Positions 25,560 to 32,449 are shown, numbered from the stretch's first letter. The stretch is 34,658 bases of DNA from Bacteroidota bacterium (GCA_030706685.1 JAUZOA010000061.1:1-34658); one strand, 5' to 3'. The notes: generated by a model not told the origin, from the letters alone. Made by a program: numbers and translations.

Positions 25560-26720
25560 TTATTGAATGATTATTTTTTCTGTGAATTTTTTACTGCTGA
25601 CCTTATTAGTCAATTTTAAAAAATAAACTCCTGCTGCGACAGCCGGGATATCAATATTTAACACCTGCGCTTCCGCGTCAATCCATGTCTGCCTGTTAAA
25701 TACTTGTTGTCCTGCTTGATTGAATAGCTGGATGCTATAATACCCTTCCTTCAATTTTTGACAGCCGACATTAATATTAGTTCCTGATTGTACAGGATTG
25801 GGGTAGACTTTTATCATAGGCTGTAAATCAGGTTCAGGTTTGATTTCTTTGGTTTCTATCTTATCGTTTACAGATTCCCCCATTATTACGCTGCCCATGA
25901 CACTCGTTACACTGCCTGTGACACTTCTTTTTAGCATGGTAGAATACCCAGTGACTATTACTTCATCGAGGGGTGCATTGGTATCTAATTGAATAATTAT
26001 ATCATTTGCGGCATCAGTATATCCTGGAATGGTTATTTCCTTTGTCTTATAACCCGCAGATGAAGCATCTAACACGATCCCTGTTTTTAAACCCGGCACC
26101 TTCATCTTAAATACCCCGCTACTGTCTGCTGCTATAGCTGTCTTTGTTCCTTTTATCGTTAGGGTAGCAAAAGGGATAGGATCATTATTTTCATTAATTA
26201 TCCTTCCCCTGATGGAATTTGCATTAGAACCCGGTTCTTTATTTAAATTGACCCGCCCTTTCAGTAACTCAGCAGTCCCGTCTTCTTTTTGAACCGGCGC
26301 AAAATATGTATCCCCCACTATGCCCCTTCTATTCATCCGGCCTGCTTCACCTATCCTCTTTGCACATGAAGGCGCCGGCACGGCATGTGAAGCTGACGCT
26401 ACTTTTACTTTTCCCTGTGCTGTAGCTTTCATAGAAAACAAAAAAGCAGGTAAAGCAAATTGAAAAAAATATTTAACCCATGGAATACGCTTCCCGGGTA
26501 TTTCAATATCCCTGTCTAATTGATCCTCGTAAAACCTGCCACAGACAGATCCCGCCGATGGCTTTTTGAAAAAAGCGGCTACTTGTGAATCACTCATACC
26601 CGTAAAATCCATTACTTGTTTTTGACAGGAGGCACAGAAACGGCCTTGTTCAGCTTTTGTCATCTTATCCCAGTTCTCATGACAGGGATCGGCAATAGTG
26701 AGCTGAATATGTTTACTCAT
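25560..26720 (-). CDS. Modular envelope protein: Cys-rich N-domain, membrane segment, CarboxypepD_reg, T9SS sorting domain
   Basis: The 386-residue protein has four parts. Residues 1-65 form a small domain with C13, C29, C32 and C60 (DPCHENWDKM, RFCASCQKQVMDFT, SVCGRF), a pattern of metal-binding anti-sigma-like or zinc-ribbon modules in this phylum. A hydrophobic segment (about 82-97) ending MKATAQ is internal and looks like a late signal or anchor. Residues ~165-245 are a CarboxypepD_reg_2 beta sandwich (IRGRIINENNDPIPFATLTI) followed by the SusC-type linker DEVIVTGYSTMLKRSVTG, but no plug or barrel follows. The last ~80 residues (VYPNPVQSGTNINV...AGVYFLKL...EKIIIQ) are a T9SS type A sorting domain. 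The internal signal and T9SS tail predict export with the Cys domain left inside or cleaved. It follows the next gene by only 7 bases. Confidence 0.85.
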   Translation of the reverse strand: MSKHIQLTIADPCHENWDKMTKAEQGRFCASCQKQVMDFTGMSDSQVAAFFKKPSAGSVCGRFYEDQLDRDIEIPGKRIPWVKYFFQFALPAFLFSMKATAQGKVKVASASHAVPAPSCAKRIGEAGRMNRRGIVGDTYFAPVQKEDGTAELLKGRVNLNKEPGSNANSIRGRIINENNDPIPFATLTIKGTKTAIAADSSGVFKMKVPGLKTGIVLDASSAGYKTKEITIPGYTDAANDIIIQLDTNAPLDEVIVTGYSTMLKRSVTGSVTSVMGSVIMGESVNDKIETKEIKPEPDLQPMIKVYPNPVQSGTNINVGCQKLKEGYYSIQLFNQAGQQVFNRQTWIDAEAQVLNIDIPAVAAGVYFLKLTNKVSSKKFTEKIIIQ

Positions 26721-26727
26721 AATAAAA

Positions 26728-27699
26728 CTATTGAACCATTAATTTTTCCTGCCGGATAAGCCTTCCCTTTTCATTGCGCAACTGAACAATATAAATTCCT
26801 GCCGACCATTTGGCCTCCGCAGTTACTGACAGATGATTTAAACCTTTATTGACTTTTTGTGACTGAAGCAAAACTATACTTCCATTCAGGCTGGCAATAC
26901 TTAACTGCATTGTCTCATCCCCGCTGTTTTCCAATTCCAGGTTGAAAACATTATTTCTTTGAACAGGATTGGGGTATACAGGCTTTACAATACCTGCCGC
27001 TTTGGATTCTAACCCGATTATTTCCCCCGCTTTTGATATTGTACATAGGCTACTGTGACAGCACCCCCCGCAACGGGTAACAGGGTAAGCGATCATGATG
27101 ACGTTGCCATTTTCTTTAATATCTCTTTCTAATAATATTTCCTGCTCTTTTCCTTTTACCCCGGTAGTGAATGTTTTATATCCTGCGGATGAAACGGTTA
27201 TATCGTACTGTACTCCCGGCTTTAATTTATCGGCAACCACTATTCCACTATCATTAGCTGTAAACACTATTTTATCTTTTTGGGAGATAAAGGATACTGT
27301 CGCGAAAGGAATATTAGCGCCACTCAGAAAATCTTTGATAATAAACTTCCTGGTCGAAGCGGTTTTTGTAGTGATGATGATAACTCCCTGTGCAGCCCGG
27401 CAACCATATATAGCCGACGCGGTTGCATCCTTTAAAATATCTACCGAAACAATATCACTTACTTTCAATTTCCGGAAATCATCCATTTCACCTGCTATTC
27501 CATCAATTACAACCAGGGGCTCGTTGCCGGGGATAATAGCCCGGGCCCGACAACTGAATGGGATCGGTGCGCTATTTTTTTGTGAAGGCTGTGTAAGAAG
27601 AGCAGGGAAAGATTTTACGGGAATAGAATCAATCGCTGTACCCGCAGCATTTATCTTACTAATAAAAAAGAAGGCGATAAATGTAAAAATCAGTTTCAC
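26728..27699 (-). CDS. Free TonB-plug-like domain protein with CarboxypepD_reg segment and T9SS sorting domain
   Basis: The 323-residue secreted protein has a signal peptide (KLIFTFIAFFFISKINA), then a plug-like domain typical of SusC (EPLVVIDGIAGEM, SVDILKDATASAIYGCRAAQ, GVIIITTKT), a carboxypeptidase-regulatory-like beta segment (SGANIPFATVSFISQKDK), a cysteine-rich linker (TRCGGCCHSSLC) and a T9SS sorting domain (PNPVQRNNVFNLEL...AGIYIVQL...LMVQ). No barrel is present, so the plug is detached from any receptor. The open frame begins at TTG 27705, but GTG at 27699 (GTG AAA CTG, 'MKLIF') gives the normal signal start. It is the first gene of a two-gene leftward unit. A terminator-like hairpin lies just upstream (27719-27750). 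Confidence 0.83.
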   Translation of the reverse strand: MKLIFTFIAFFFISKINAAGTAIDSIPVKSFPALLTQPSQKNSAPIPFSCRARAIIPGNEPLVVIDGIAGEMDDFRKLKVSDIVSVDILKDATASAIYGCRAAQGVIIITTKTASTRKFIIKDFLSGANIPFATVSFISQKDKIVFTANDSGIVVADKLKPGVQYDITVSSAGYKTFTTGVKGKEQEILLERDIKENGNVIMIAYPVTRCGGCCHSSLCTISKAGEIIGLESKAAGIVKPVYPNPVQRNNVFNLELENSGDETMQLSIASLNGSIVLLQSQKVNKGLNHLSVTAEAKWSAGIYIVQLRNEKGRLIRQEKLMVQ

Positions 27700-27718
27700 A
27701 AGCAAAGGTTTTAAGCTT

Positions 27719-27750
27719 TAAAAAATGTGGAGCCGGTAGAAACCGGCTCC
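27719..27750 (-). terminator. Terminator-like hairpin in the leader of the plug-protein gene
   Basis: On the minus strand GGAGCCGGT (27750-27742) pairs perfectly with ACCGGCTCC (27737-27729) around a 4-base loop, and the tail reads ACATTTTTTAAAG, a U-tract. This sits 20 bases before the GTG at 27699, with no leftward gene upstream to terminate. It could be an attenuator in the leader, or could end antisense transcription from the divergent sigma-factor region. Confidence 0.65.
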
Positions 27751-27940
27751 TTATCACTAACCGGCTGTTAGTATAACTGTCGTATTATGTTGGCTGCCGT
27801 CACGAAATAGCTTAATTATGATTGGTTCTTCACTGTACGCAATGATCTCCTGCCCCCTCTTTTCCTGCAATTCTTTCAAAGAGATGAGCCTTTTTTAGCA
27901 ATTGCATAAAGCCAAGTCAATTTTTTATTTATTATTTTTA

Positions 27941-28582
27941 ATGCCTGTGGCCTTTTTAAAGAAAATATCACCCAACCCGCTAACTGATAAAGAGCTGGTA
28001 GCCCTCTACAAGGAGTCGGGTGATATGGCCGTACTTGGCGAGCTCTACCAGCGCTATATGGAGCTGGTATATGGCGTCTGCCTGAAGTATTTTAAAGAGC
28101 CTGAAGCTGCCAAAGACAGTGTGATCCTGGTCTTTGAAGAACTGGTATCAAAACTGAAAAAACACGAAGTGGAGAATTTCAGGGGCTGGCTGCACCAGGT
28201 GGCTAAAAACCATTGCCTGATGCAATTACGGACTCCTAAAAACCTGAAAACCGTTGAGTTCAAGGCAGAATTTGTGCAAAATGAAGAAAATGTGCATCTG
28301 AATGGTGTTCTGGAAAAAGAAGAGAATTTTCAAAAACTGGAACACTGCCTTGGTACTTTGACAAAAGAGCAGCAAGAAGCGATCCGGCTCTTTTACCTGG
28401 AAGGAAAATGCTATAACGAGATAGTTGAGATAACCGGCCAGGAATGGAACCATGTAAGAAGCTTTATCCAGAATGGCAGAAGGAACCTGAAGATTTGTAT
28501 GGAAAGTCGCGAGCCCGGATTGAAAGAAGCCTCAAAAGTCCCATCTATCGGAGGGGATTTGGGAGAGATCAAAAAATTATGA
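27941..28582 (+). CDS. ECF-type RNA polymerase sigma factor
   Basis: The 213-residue protein is a sigma-70 family ECF factor. Region 2 spans about residues 14-85 (LTDKELVALYKESGDMAVLGELYQRYMELVYGVCLKYF, KDSVILVFEELV, FRGWLHQVAKNHCL) and region 4 about 120-180 (LGTLTKEQQEAIRLFYLEGKCYNEIVEITGQEWNHVRSFIQNGRRNLK), with the helix-turn-helix near EITGQEWNHVRSFIQNGR. The open frame extends upstream to a TTG at 27902, but that stretch would encode a hydrophobic start; ATG at 27941 fits better. A partly hydrophilic tail (about 190-213) follows region 4. It is 18 bases upstream of the membrane partner gene, forming an operon, and divergent from the T9SS pair. Confidence 0.92.
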   Translation: MPVAFLKKISPNPLTDKELVALYKESGDMAVLGELYQRYMELVYGVCLKYFKEPEAAKDSVILVFEELVSKLKKHEVENFRGWLHQVAKNHCLMQLRTPKNLKTVEFKAEFVQNEENVHLNGVLEKEENFQKLEHCLGTLTKEQQEAIRLFYLEGKCYNEIVEITGQEWNHVRSFIQNGRRNLKICMESREPGLKEASKVPSIGGDLGEIKKL

Positions 28583-28600
28583 ATTTTGCAATAGCCCATA

Positions 28601-30082
28601 ATGGCAAATGAGACTAACATAAGATCCTTTACCGCAAATGATATAGAAAAATATCACAAGGGGCTGCTATCGGCAAAAGATATGCATGCCCTGGAAAAAG
28701 CGGCGCTGGACGATCCATTCCTGGCAGACGCGCTTGAGGGATACCTGGCGCCCGGAATTGCGATTGACGCGGATCTCGCAGAATTGAGAAAAAGACTAAT
28801 TGCTAAGACGGAAAAGGGCAAAGTCATACCCCTCGGTACAGGGGGCAACTGGTCATTCCCCTGGTTGCGGATCGCTGTTATGATCATATTGATAGCCGGC
28901 GCCGGTTTATTAGCCTACCAGTTCTTATTCAAATCCCAATCCCATGAACTCGCGCAAGTCAGCGCAGACAATAAGAATAAAGAAGTAAATACACCATTAA
29001 AACCAAAGGACACTGCCGGCAACACACCCCAGCCCGGTGAACCAGGCAGTACTGAAAGCCTGAAAGAGCCTGTTAACAGGATTAGTACGCTTGCCAATAC
29101 TGATAATACCGTTGCCAAAGGAAGAACAACAGAAGATAAGTCTTATAAATGGGAATCAAACCAGGAAGGAATGATTGCCGGGGATTCCGCCAATATCAAT
29201 AGTGTAGCCGGCACTGCCAAGACTCCGGCGATACCTGTTCCTGCAAAAGCCAAAGAAGAAAATATAGTTCAGGGCGTAACCGCAGATAATAAGACCTTAA
29301 ATAATATTGCCGCCAATAAGATTGACAGTACTGCAAACAAAAATTTTGGATATCAAGCACCTGCCCCGAAAAAACAAGTTCCCGGAAATGAAAATGAGGC
29401 ATTGGCCATGTTGGAAAAAGCAAAAGCCAATGCTCCGGATAATAAGGAGAATATCAATCAAGATGATGCCTTCTATCGTAATCCAAAAGTTTTCCGTGGC
29501 CGTGTTACTGATGCCAATAATAACGCCCTCCCCTTTGCCAATATCACGAATACCCGGGATAATGTAGGCACGTATAGCGATGCCAAAGGATATTTCGCCT
29601 TGTTATCAGCCGATTCTGTTATGAATGTGCAGGTAAAAGTCGTCGGGTTTGAAAACAAAAAAATTAACCTGCAAAATGGAGTGCTTGCTAACCAGGTAGT
29701 GATGCAGGAAGATAAAAGTGTAGCGGCAAATGTGCTCGATACCGTTAAACGAAATTATGCCCGTCGTTCCAGCGATGCAGCCATGACATTTGAAGAACCC
29801 GAGCCTGCAGACGGATGGGCTTATTATGATTCCTACCTTGCCAACAACCTGCATGTTCCTGAAACCTTAGATACCCGGAAGAAAGATGGTTCCGATGCAG
29901 TGGAAGTTTCTTTTGAGGTCAACAAGAATGGTGACCCCATTAACCTGAGAATAGAAAAATCGCTTTGCGATAAATGCGATAAAGAAGCTATACGCCTGAT
30001 CAAAGAAGGCCCGAAATGGAAAAGAAAAGCAAAGAAGGGAAAACGGGCCACTGTTACCATTCCGTTTACTAAAACTGACTGA
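28601..30082 (+). CDS. Putative anti-sigma/transducer: membrane protein with CarboxypepD_reg and TonB C-terminal-like domains
   Basis: The 493-residue protein starts with an anti-sigma-like cytoplasmic segment of ~85 residues (FTANDIEKYHKGLLSAKDMHALEKAALDDPFLADALEGYL), then one membrane helix (about 88-110), a long low-complexity Ala/Asn/Lys-rich linker (115-295), a CarboxypepD_reg beta sandwich (VFRGRVTDANNNALPFANI, about 296-365) and a TonB_C-like end (EVSFEVNKNGDPINLRI, KEAIRLIKEGPKWKRKAKKGKR, VTIPF). The linker would let the last two domains span the periplasm. It probably holds the sigma factor at the membrane and senses or contacts an outer-membrane receptor (inference from operon and architecture). 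The DEKA-type start after an ECF factor is common in this phylum. Confidence 0.83.
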   Translation: MANETNIRSFTANDIEKYHKGLLSAKDMHALEKAALDDPFLADALEGYLAPGIAIDADLAELRKRLIAKTEKGKVIPLGTGGNWSFPWLRIAVMIILIAGAGLLAYQFLFKSQSHELAQVSADNKNKEVNTPLKPKDTAGNTPQPGEPGSTESLKEPVNRISTLANTDNTVAKGRTTEDKSYKWESNQEGMIAGDSANINSVAGTAKTPAIPVPAKAKEENIVQGVTADNKTLNNIAANKIDSTANKNFGYQAPAPKKQVPGNENEALAMLEKAKANAPDNKENINQDDAFYRNPKVFRGRVTDANNNALPFANITNTRDNVGTYSDAKGYFALLSADSVMNVQVKVVGFENKKINLQNGVLANQVVMQEDKSVAANVLDTVKRNYARRSSDAAMTFEEPEPADGWAYYDSYLANNLHVPETLDTRKKDGSDAVEVSFEVNKNGDPINLRIEKSLCDKCDKEAIRLIKEGPKWKRKAKKGKRATVTIPFTKTD

Positions 30083-30270
30083 TAGTTTTATCTCCCCGGT
30101 CACTAATAGAATGCTGAAGTTGTATCTTAATCTGCCTGTTTTATAATTATTCGAAAGTTCTGTCGTGTAAGCTGGAATATCATTGAAATATCCCGGCAAG
30201 GGATAATAATGATGAAAGATCTGACCTGATCTCAGCCATTTTTCCAGGCAGAAGTTTCCAAATTTTTGAT

Positions 30271-30296
30271 ACAGGTTCGATTCTTGCTGGGGCTAC
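30271..30296 (+). repeat. Boundary element S1: tRNA 3'-end-like sequence
   Basis: The 26-base string ending GGTTCGATTCTTGC-TGGGGCTAC resembles a T-arm (5-bp stem-like ACAGG, loop TTCGATT, partner CTTGC with two mismatches to CCTGT) plus an acceptor end. No D-arm, anticodon arm or 5' acceptor strand is present in the preceding ~80 bases, so it is not a complete tRNA. It shares GGTTCGA and GGGCTAC with S2 and S3, and TTCCAAAT upstream with S3. It lies in a 312-base gene-free gap after the anti-sigma gene; the rest of that gap holds only the next promoter. Confidence 0.5.
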
Positions 30297-30365
30297 TTCA
30301 GGGCGATGAATGCAAATAGCCATCGACTATCCTTTGGACTGGGCATGCCAGATAATGATTTTGCA

Positions 30366-30384
30366 TCGTATATTTATATGTGTG
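30366..30384 (+). promoter_or_regulatory. Shared 12-mer plus -7-like TATGTGTG
   Basis: TCGTATATTTAT (30366-30377) is identical to 31304-31315 ahead of the LRR gene and is followed here by TATGTGTG (30377-30384), one base from TAnnTTTG. The ATG at 30395 is only 10 bases further, so the transcript would be near leaderless, in the same way as the LRR gene. Confidence 0.5.
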
Positions 30385-30394
30385 CAATAATGTT

Positions 30395-30907
30395 ATGACA
30401 ACAACTACACGGCAATCATACCTTGACCAATTAAGTGAATTTGAAACCACCCCCTTGTTTTTAACAAACAGGACAGATTCTATTGAAAGTGAAATTCATA
30501 ATAACAGTGTTTTCATTGGCTTGACCAAAGAAATCGCCAAACAGGTCTCAATTAATGATTTTACAGACTTTCTTGCTAAGGTAAAATTGAACCGACGAGA
30601 CCAACTCTTCAAAAGCTACCTCAACATAGATTTAATTTATTATTTGTGGTTTGACGAAATGGCTGGACAACTTCGACTTAATTTTATCAATTCAAATCAT
30701 GTAAGTCTGCCTTTCAAATGCAATCTTATATTTGTCGACACAGAACAGCAAATTATTGACGCCTTTCTCAATTCAAGCTATTTAGAGGGAATACCCTTTG
30801 ACGAGCTGACAGATGTCGAAAATAGTGATGAAGAAACTCACGACAATGCCTCTCCACATAATTTGAAAATATATCGGGAAACTATAGCGAGAAAGATTTC
30901 AAGGTGA
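30395..30907 (+). CDS. Hypothetical 170-residue protein
   Basis: I do not recognise a family. The protein has no signal peptide and no membrane segment. It starts MTTTTRQSYLDQLSEFETTP, has a central LFKSYLNIDLIYYLWFDEMAGQLRLNF and a polar, acidic tail (FDELTDVENSDEETHDNASP) with a basic end. Such mixed alpha/beta cytoplasmic proteins with acidic loops include immunity-type proteins, but nothing here proves that. An open frame begins at 30380, inside the -7 element, so the ATG at 30395 is chosen. Base composition is AT-richer than the genes before it. It lies alone between boundary elements S1 and S2. Confidence 0.65.
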   Translation: MTTTTRQSYLDQLSEFETTPLFLTNRTDSIESEIHNNSVFIGLTKEIAKQVSINDFTDFLAKVKLNRRDQLFKSYLNIDLIYYLWFDEMAGQLRLNFINSNHVSLPFKCNLIFVDTEQQIIDAFLNSSYLEGIPFDELTDVENSDEETHDNASPHNLKIYRETIARKISR

Positions 30908-30908
30908 C

Positions 30909-30925
30909 CGGCCTTAAAAAGGCCG
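30909..30925 (+). terminator. Short GC hairpin just after the hypothetical gene
   Basis: CGGCCTT (30909-30915) pairs with AAGGCCG (30919-30925) around AAA, starting 2 bases after the stop. The downstream TCATCATTT is only weakly U-rich, so it is a possible terminator or the 3' end structure of the cassette. Confidence 0.5.
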
Positions 30926-30977
30926 TCATCATTTAAAACATGAAAAGTTGCTGTCATAAGCCGTTGATCCGCAATAA

Positions 30978-31019
30978 ATCTTCCAGACAGTGGTTCGAAC
31001 TACGTCTTGTTTGGGCTAC
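30978..31019 (+). repeat. Boundary element S2
   Basis: A 42-base block running from ATCTTCC to TTTGGGCTAC, matching S3 at 38 of 42 aligned columns (three substitutions, one gap). The core AGTGGTTCGAACT is palindromic and AGAC...GTCT flanks it, so it can form a small stem-loop with a GGTTCGA loop. The end resembles a tRNA T-arm plus acceptor strand without the rest of a tRNA. Confidence 0.65.
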
Positions 31020-31025
31020 TTGGGC

Positions 31026-31075
31026 AGAAACAGAAAGAGAGCGGGAATGCGCGCACTCTTTCTCTTTCTGTTTCT
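31026..31075. other. Long perfect hairpin between S2 and S3
   Basis: AGAAACAGAAAGAGA (31026-31040) is perfectly complementary to TCTCTTTCTGTTTCT (31061-31075), giving a 15-bp stem over a 20-base GC-rich loop. Purine-rich and pyrimidine-rich arms also permit other registers. It begins only 7 bases after S2 and is not followed by a U-tract (CCTTTGAG), so it looks like a recombination or transcript structure rather than a simple terminator. Confidence 0.65.
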
Positions 31076-31120
31076 CCTTTGAGCTGTTCGCGCCTTTTAT
31101 AATTCGCTGATTTTTACTAG

Positions 31121-31161
31121 ATCTTCCAAATAGTGGTTCGAACTGCTCTTGTTTGGGCTAC
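31121..31161 (+). repeat. Boundary element S3
   Basis: A 41-base block from ATCTTCC to TTTGGGCTAC, a direct repeat of S2 that starts 143 bases downstream of it. It retains GGTTCGAACT and TCTTGTTTGGGCTAC exactly. It is followed by a 165-base leader and then the LRR gene promoter; the leader has no convincing gene (a 61-codon minus-strand frame over it is not supported). Confidence 0.65.
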
Positions 31162-31303
31162 AAATGTTTTAACAGGAAATCCCTGCGATGAAGATCGCGA
31201 ACAATTTATAGCCGTAAGCTGGTTTCGAGATATGCAACAAATTTTGCAAATGCTGCCATATTGATTATCAAGTGGATTGGTTTTAGCGGGTGAATGGTTC
31301 ATG

Positions 31304-31320
31304 TCGTATATTTATGTTTG
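31304..31320 (+). promoter_or_regulatory. Shared 12-mer plus -7 element TATGTTTG
   Basis: TCGTATATTTAT (31304-31315) repeats the element at 30366, and TATGTTTG (31313-31320) is an exact TAnnTTTG. The ATG of the LRR gene is 6 bases further on, which places the expected transcript start at or next to the start codon, suggesting leaderless translation. Confidence 0.6.
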
Positions 31321-31326
31321 TAGGCT

Positions 31327-31905
31327 ATGACAACACTCAAATTCATATCAAGCATATTTATTCTGACACTTATTGGAATTTCCCGCTCCTATAGTCTGGC
31401 AAACCACGTATACGTTATGAAAGCGAGCATTGATACCGCTTACAATATCTCGACAAAACAATTAAAGGGTGACAGGATTCCTGATAGCGTTTTCTGGATG
31501 ATCAATCTTAGGCATCTATCAGTTACTGGAATGGATTGTGACAATGGCAAGCCGAATTGCTGGATGATAAAAGAAATTCCTAAAGAAATAAAAAATCTTC
31601 GAAAATTAAAAACACTAAGACTCACTCTTAATGCAATTAGCGCAATTCCTAATGAACTGGCTGAATTAAAAAGCTTAAACCTCGTTGACCTGACAGATAA
31701 TGGGGGGCTTACAAACATTGACAACATTGCAAAAATTCAAAGTCTTGAGTATTTATATCTGTATGGCTGTGGATTGACAAAACTGCCAGGCAACATTGGT
31801 AGTTTGAAAAAATTAAAGGAATTAGGGCTGGTCGGCAATAACCTTGACAAAGCAGAACAGGCTAGAATTAGAAAGGCGCTCCCAAACTGTAATGTAAAGT
31901 TTTAA
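31327..31905 (+). CDS. Secreted leucine-rich-repeat protein
   Basis: The 192-residue protein has a signal peptide (TTLKFISSIFILTLIGISRSYS) and about five LRR units from residue ~55 to ~180: LRHLSVTGMDC, LRKLKTLRLTLNAISAIPNEL, LKSLNLVDLTDNGGLTNIDNI, IQSLEYLYLYGCGLTKLPGNI, LKKLKELGLVGNNLDKAEQ. The 'LP.NI..L..L..L.L..N' spacing of ~23 residues is the plant-like/ROC bacterial type. LRRs bind proteins, so a surface or periplasmic binding role is likely; a partner is not known. Cysteines in the cap (DCDNGKPNCW) may form a disulphide. It is preceded by S3 and its own short promoter, and lies in the AT-rich accessory region. Confidence 0.85.
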   Translation: MTTLKFISSIFILTLIGISRSYSLANHVYVMKASIDTAYNISTKQLKGDRIPDSVFWMINLRHLSVTGMDCDNGKPNCWMIKEIPKEIKNLRKLKTLRLTLNAISAIPNELAELKSLNLVDLTDNGGLTNIDNIAKIQSLEYLYLYGCGLTKLPGNIGSLKKLKELGLVGNNLDKAEQARIRKALPNCNVKF

Positions 31906-31972
31906 CAATGGGTAGAGAAGCATAAGCCTAAAACATAAGGTTTGCTACCAGGACGGCTAAGGTTAGCAGCTC

Positions 31973-32347
31973 TCACCTTAATTTTTGGTACTCGTCGCCA
32001 CCAGCATCTACAGACATGACATCAATGGAAAGTATGGAATTATTGATGATAACAAAAGAAGGAATGATGCTTGTTCCATAATGCACTACTCCACCTTTTC
32101 TTCCGTGCCAAATGGTATCTGCCAACGTGTAGCTACTGCTCTCGTTCAACTGTCCATTATTGTAACGCAAGTATGTTGTATTGGTAAATTCTATTATGTT
32201 ACCATTGCCCGCAGGATAGCTCGTCGTCGTCCCAAAACCACCAAATCTCGTCCGCAATTCCCATCTTCCGATTATCTGGTCCTGGAGAGTAAGTTCTTTC
32301 TTGCAACCAATGAGAACGAGGAGCAGTAAGTAGTAGATAGGTTTCAT
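31973..32347 (-). CDS. Small lipocalin-like lipoprotein
   Basis: The 124-residue protein has a lipoprotein signal (MKPIYYLLLLVLIGCKKE; Cys15). The mature part starts IIGRWELRTRFGG, the usual opening of lipocalin-like domains in Bacteroidota, with beta strands IIEFTNTTYLRYNN, ESSSYTLADTIWH and FVIINNSILSIDV. It probably binds a small ligand or forms part of a surface complex; the role is unknown. The open frame extends upstream to 32431, but that adds 28 residues ahead of a clean signal peptide, so ATG at 32347 is preferred. The upstream minus-strand sequence CATTCCGTTTATTATGAT distantly resembles the promoter 12-mer of the two plus-strand genes. Confidence 0.75.
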   Translation of the reverse strand: MKPIYYLLLLVLIGCKKELTLQDQIIGRWELRTRFGGFGTTTSYPAGNGNIIEFTNTTYLRYNNGQLNESSSYTLADTIWHGRKGGVVHYGTSIIPSFVIINNSILSIDVMSVDAGGDEYQKLR

Positions 32348-32449
32348 ATCATAATAAACGGAATGTATCCTCACAAAATTGCGACTACCGGCCAGAACTT
32401 GAAGAATGAATGAATTTAGCATTACAGGCAAAGGAGCTCCGAGCTACCC

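Noticed and set aside
27095-27721. 208-codon plus-strand frame
   Set aside because: It is antisense to the plug/T9SS protein gene, which has domain matches and a signal peptide.
30241-30300. A tRNA gene ending at GGGGCTAC
   Set aside because: Only a T-arm-like and acceptor-like 3' portion is present; there is no 5' acceptor strand, D-arm or anticodon arm at the right distance.
30978-31161. Integron attC sites or a CRISPR array
   Set aside because: The junctions lack the RYYYAAC/GTTRRRY core sites of attC, and there are too few repeats, with wrong spacing, for CRISPR.
31117-31302. 61-codon minus-strand frame over S3 and the LRR leader
   Set aside because: It overlaps the repeat and the leader of the next gene, has no start context, and shows no domain character.
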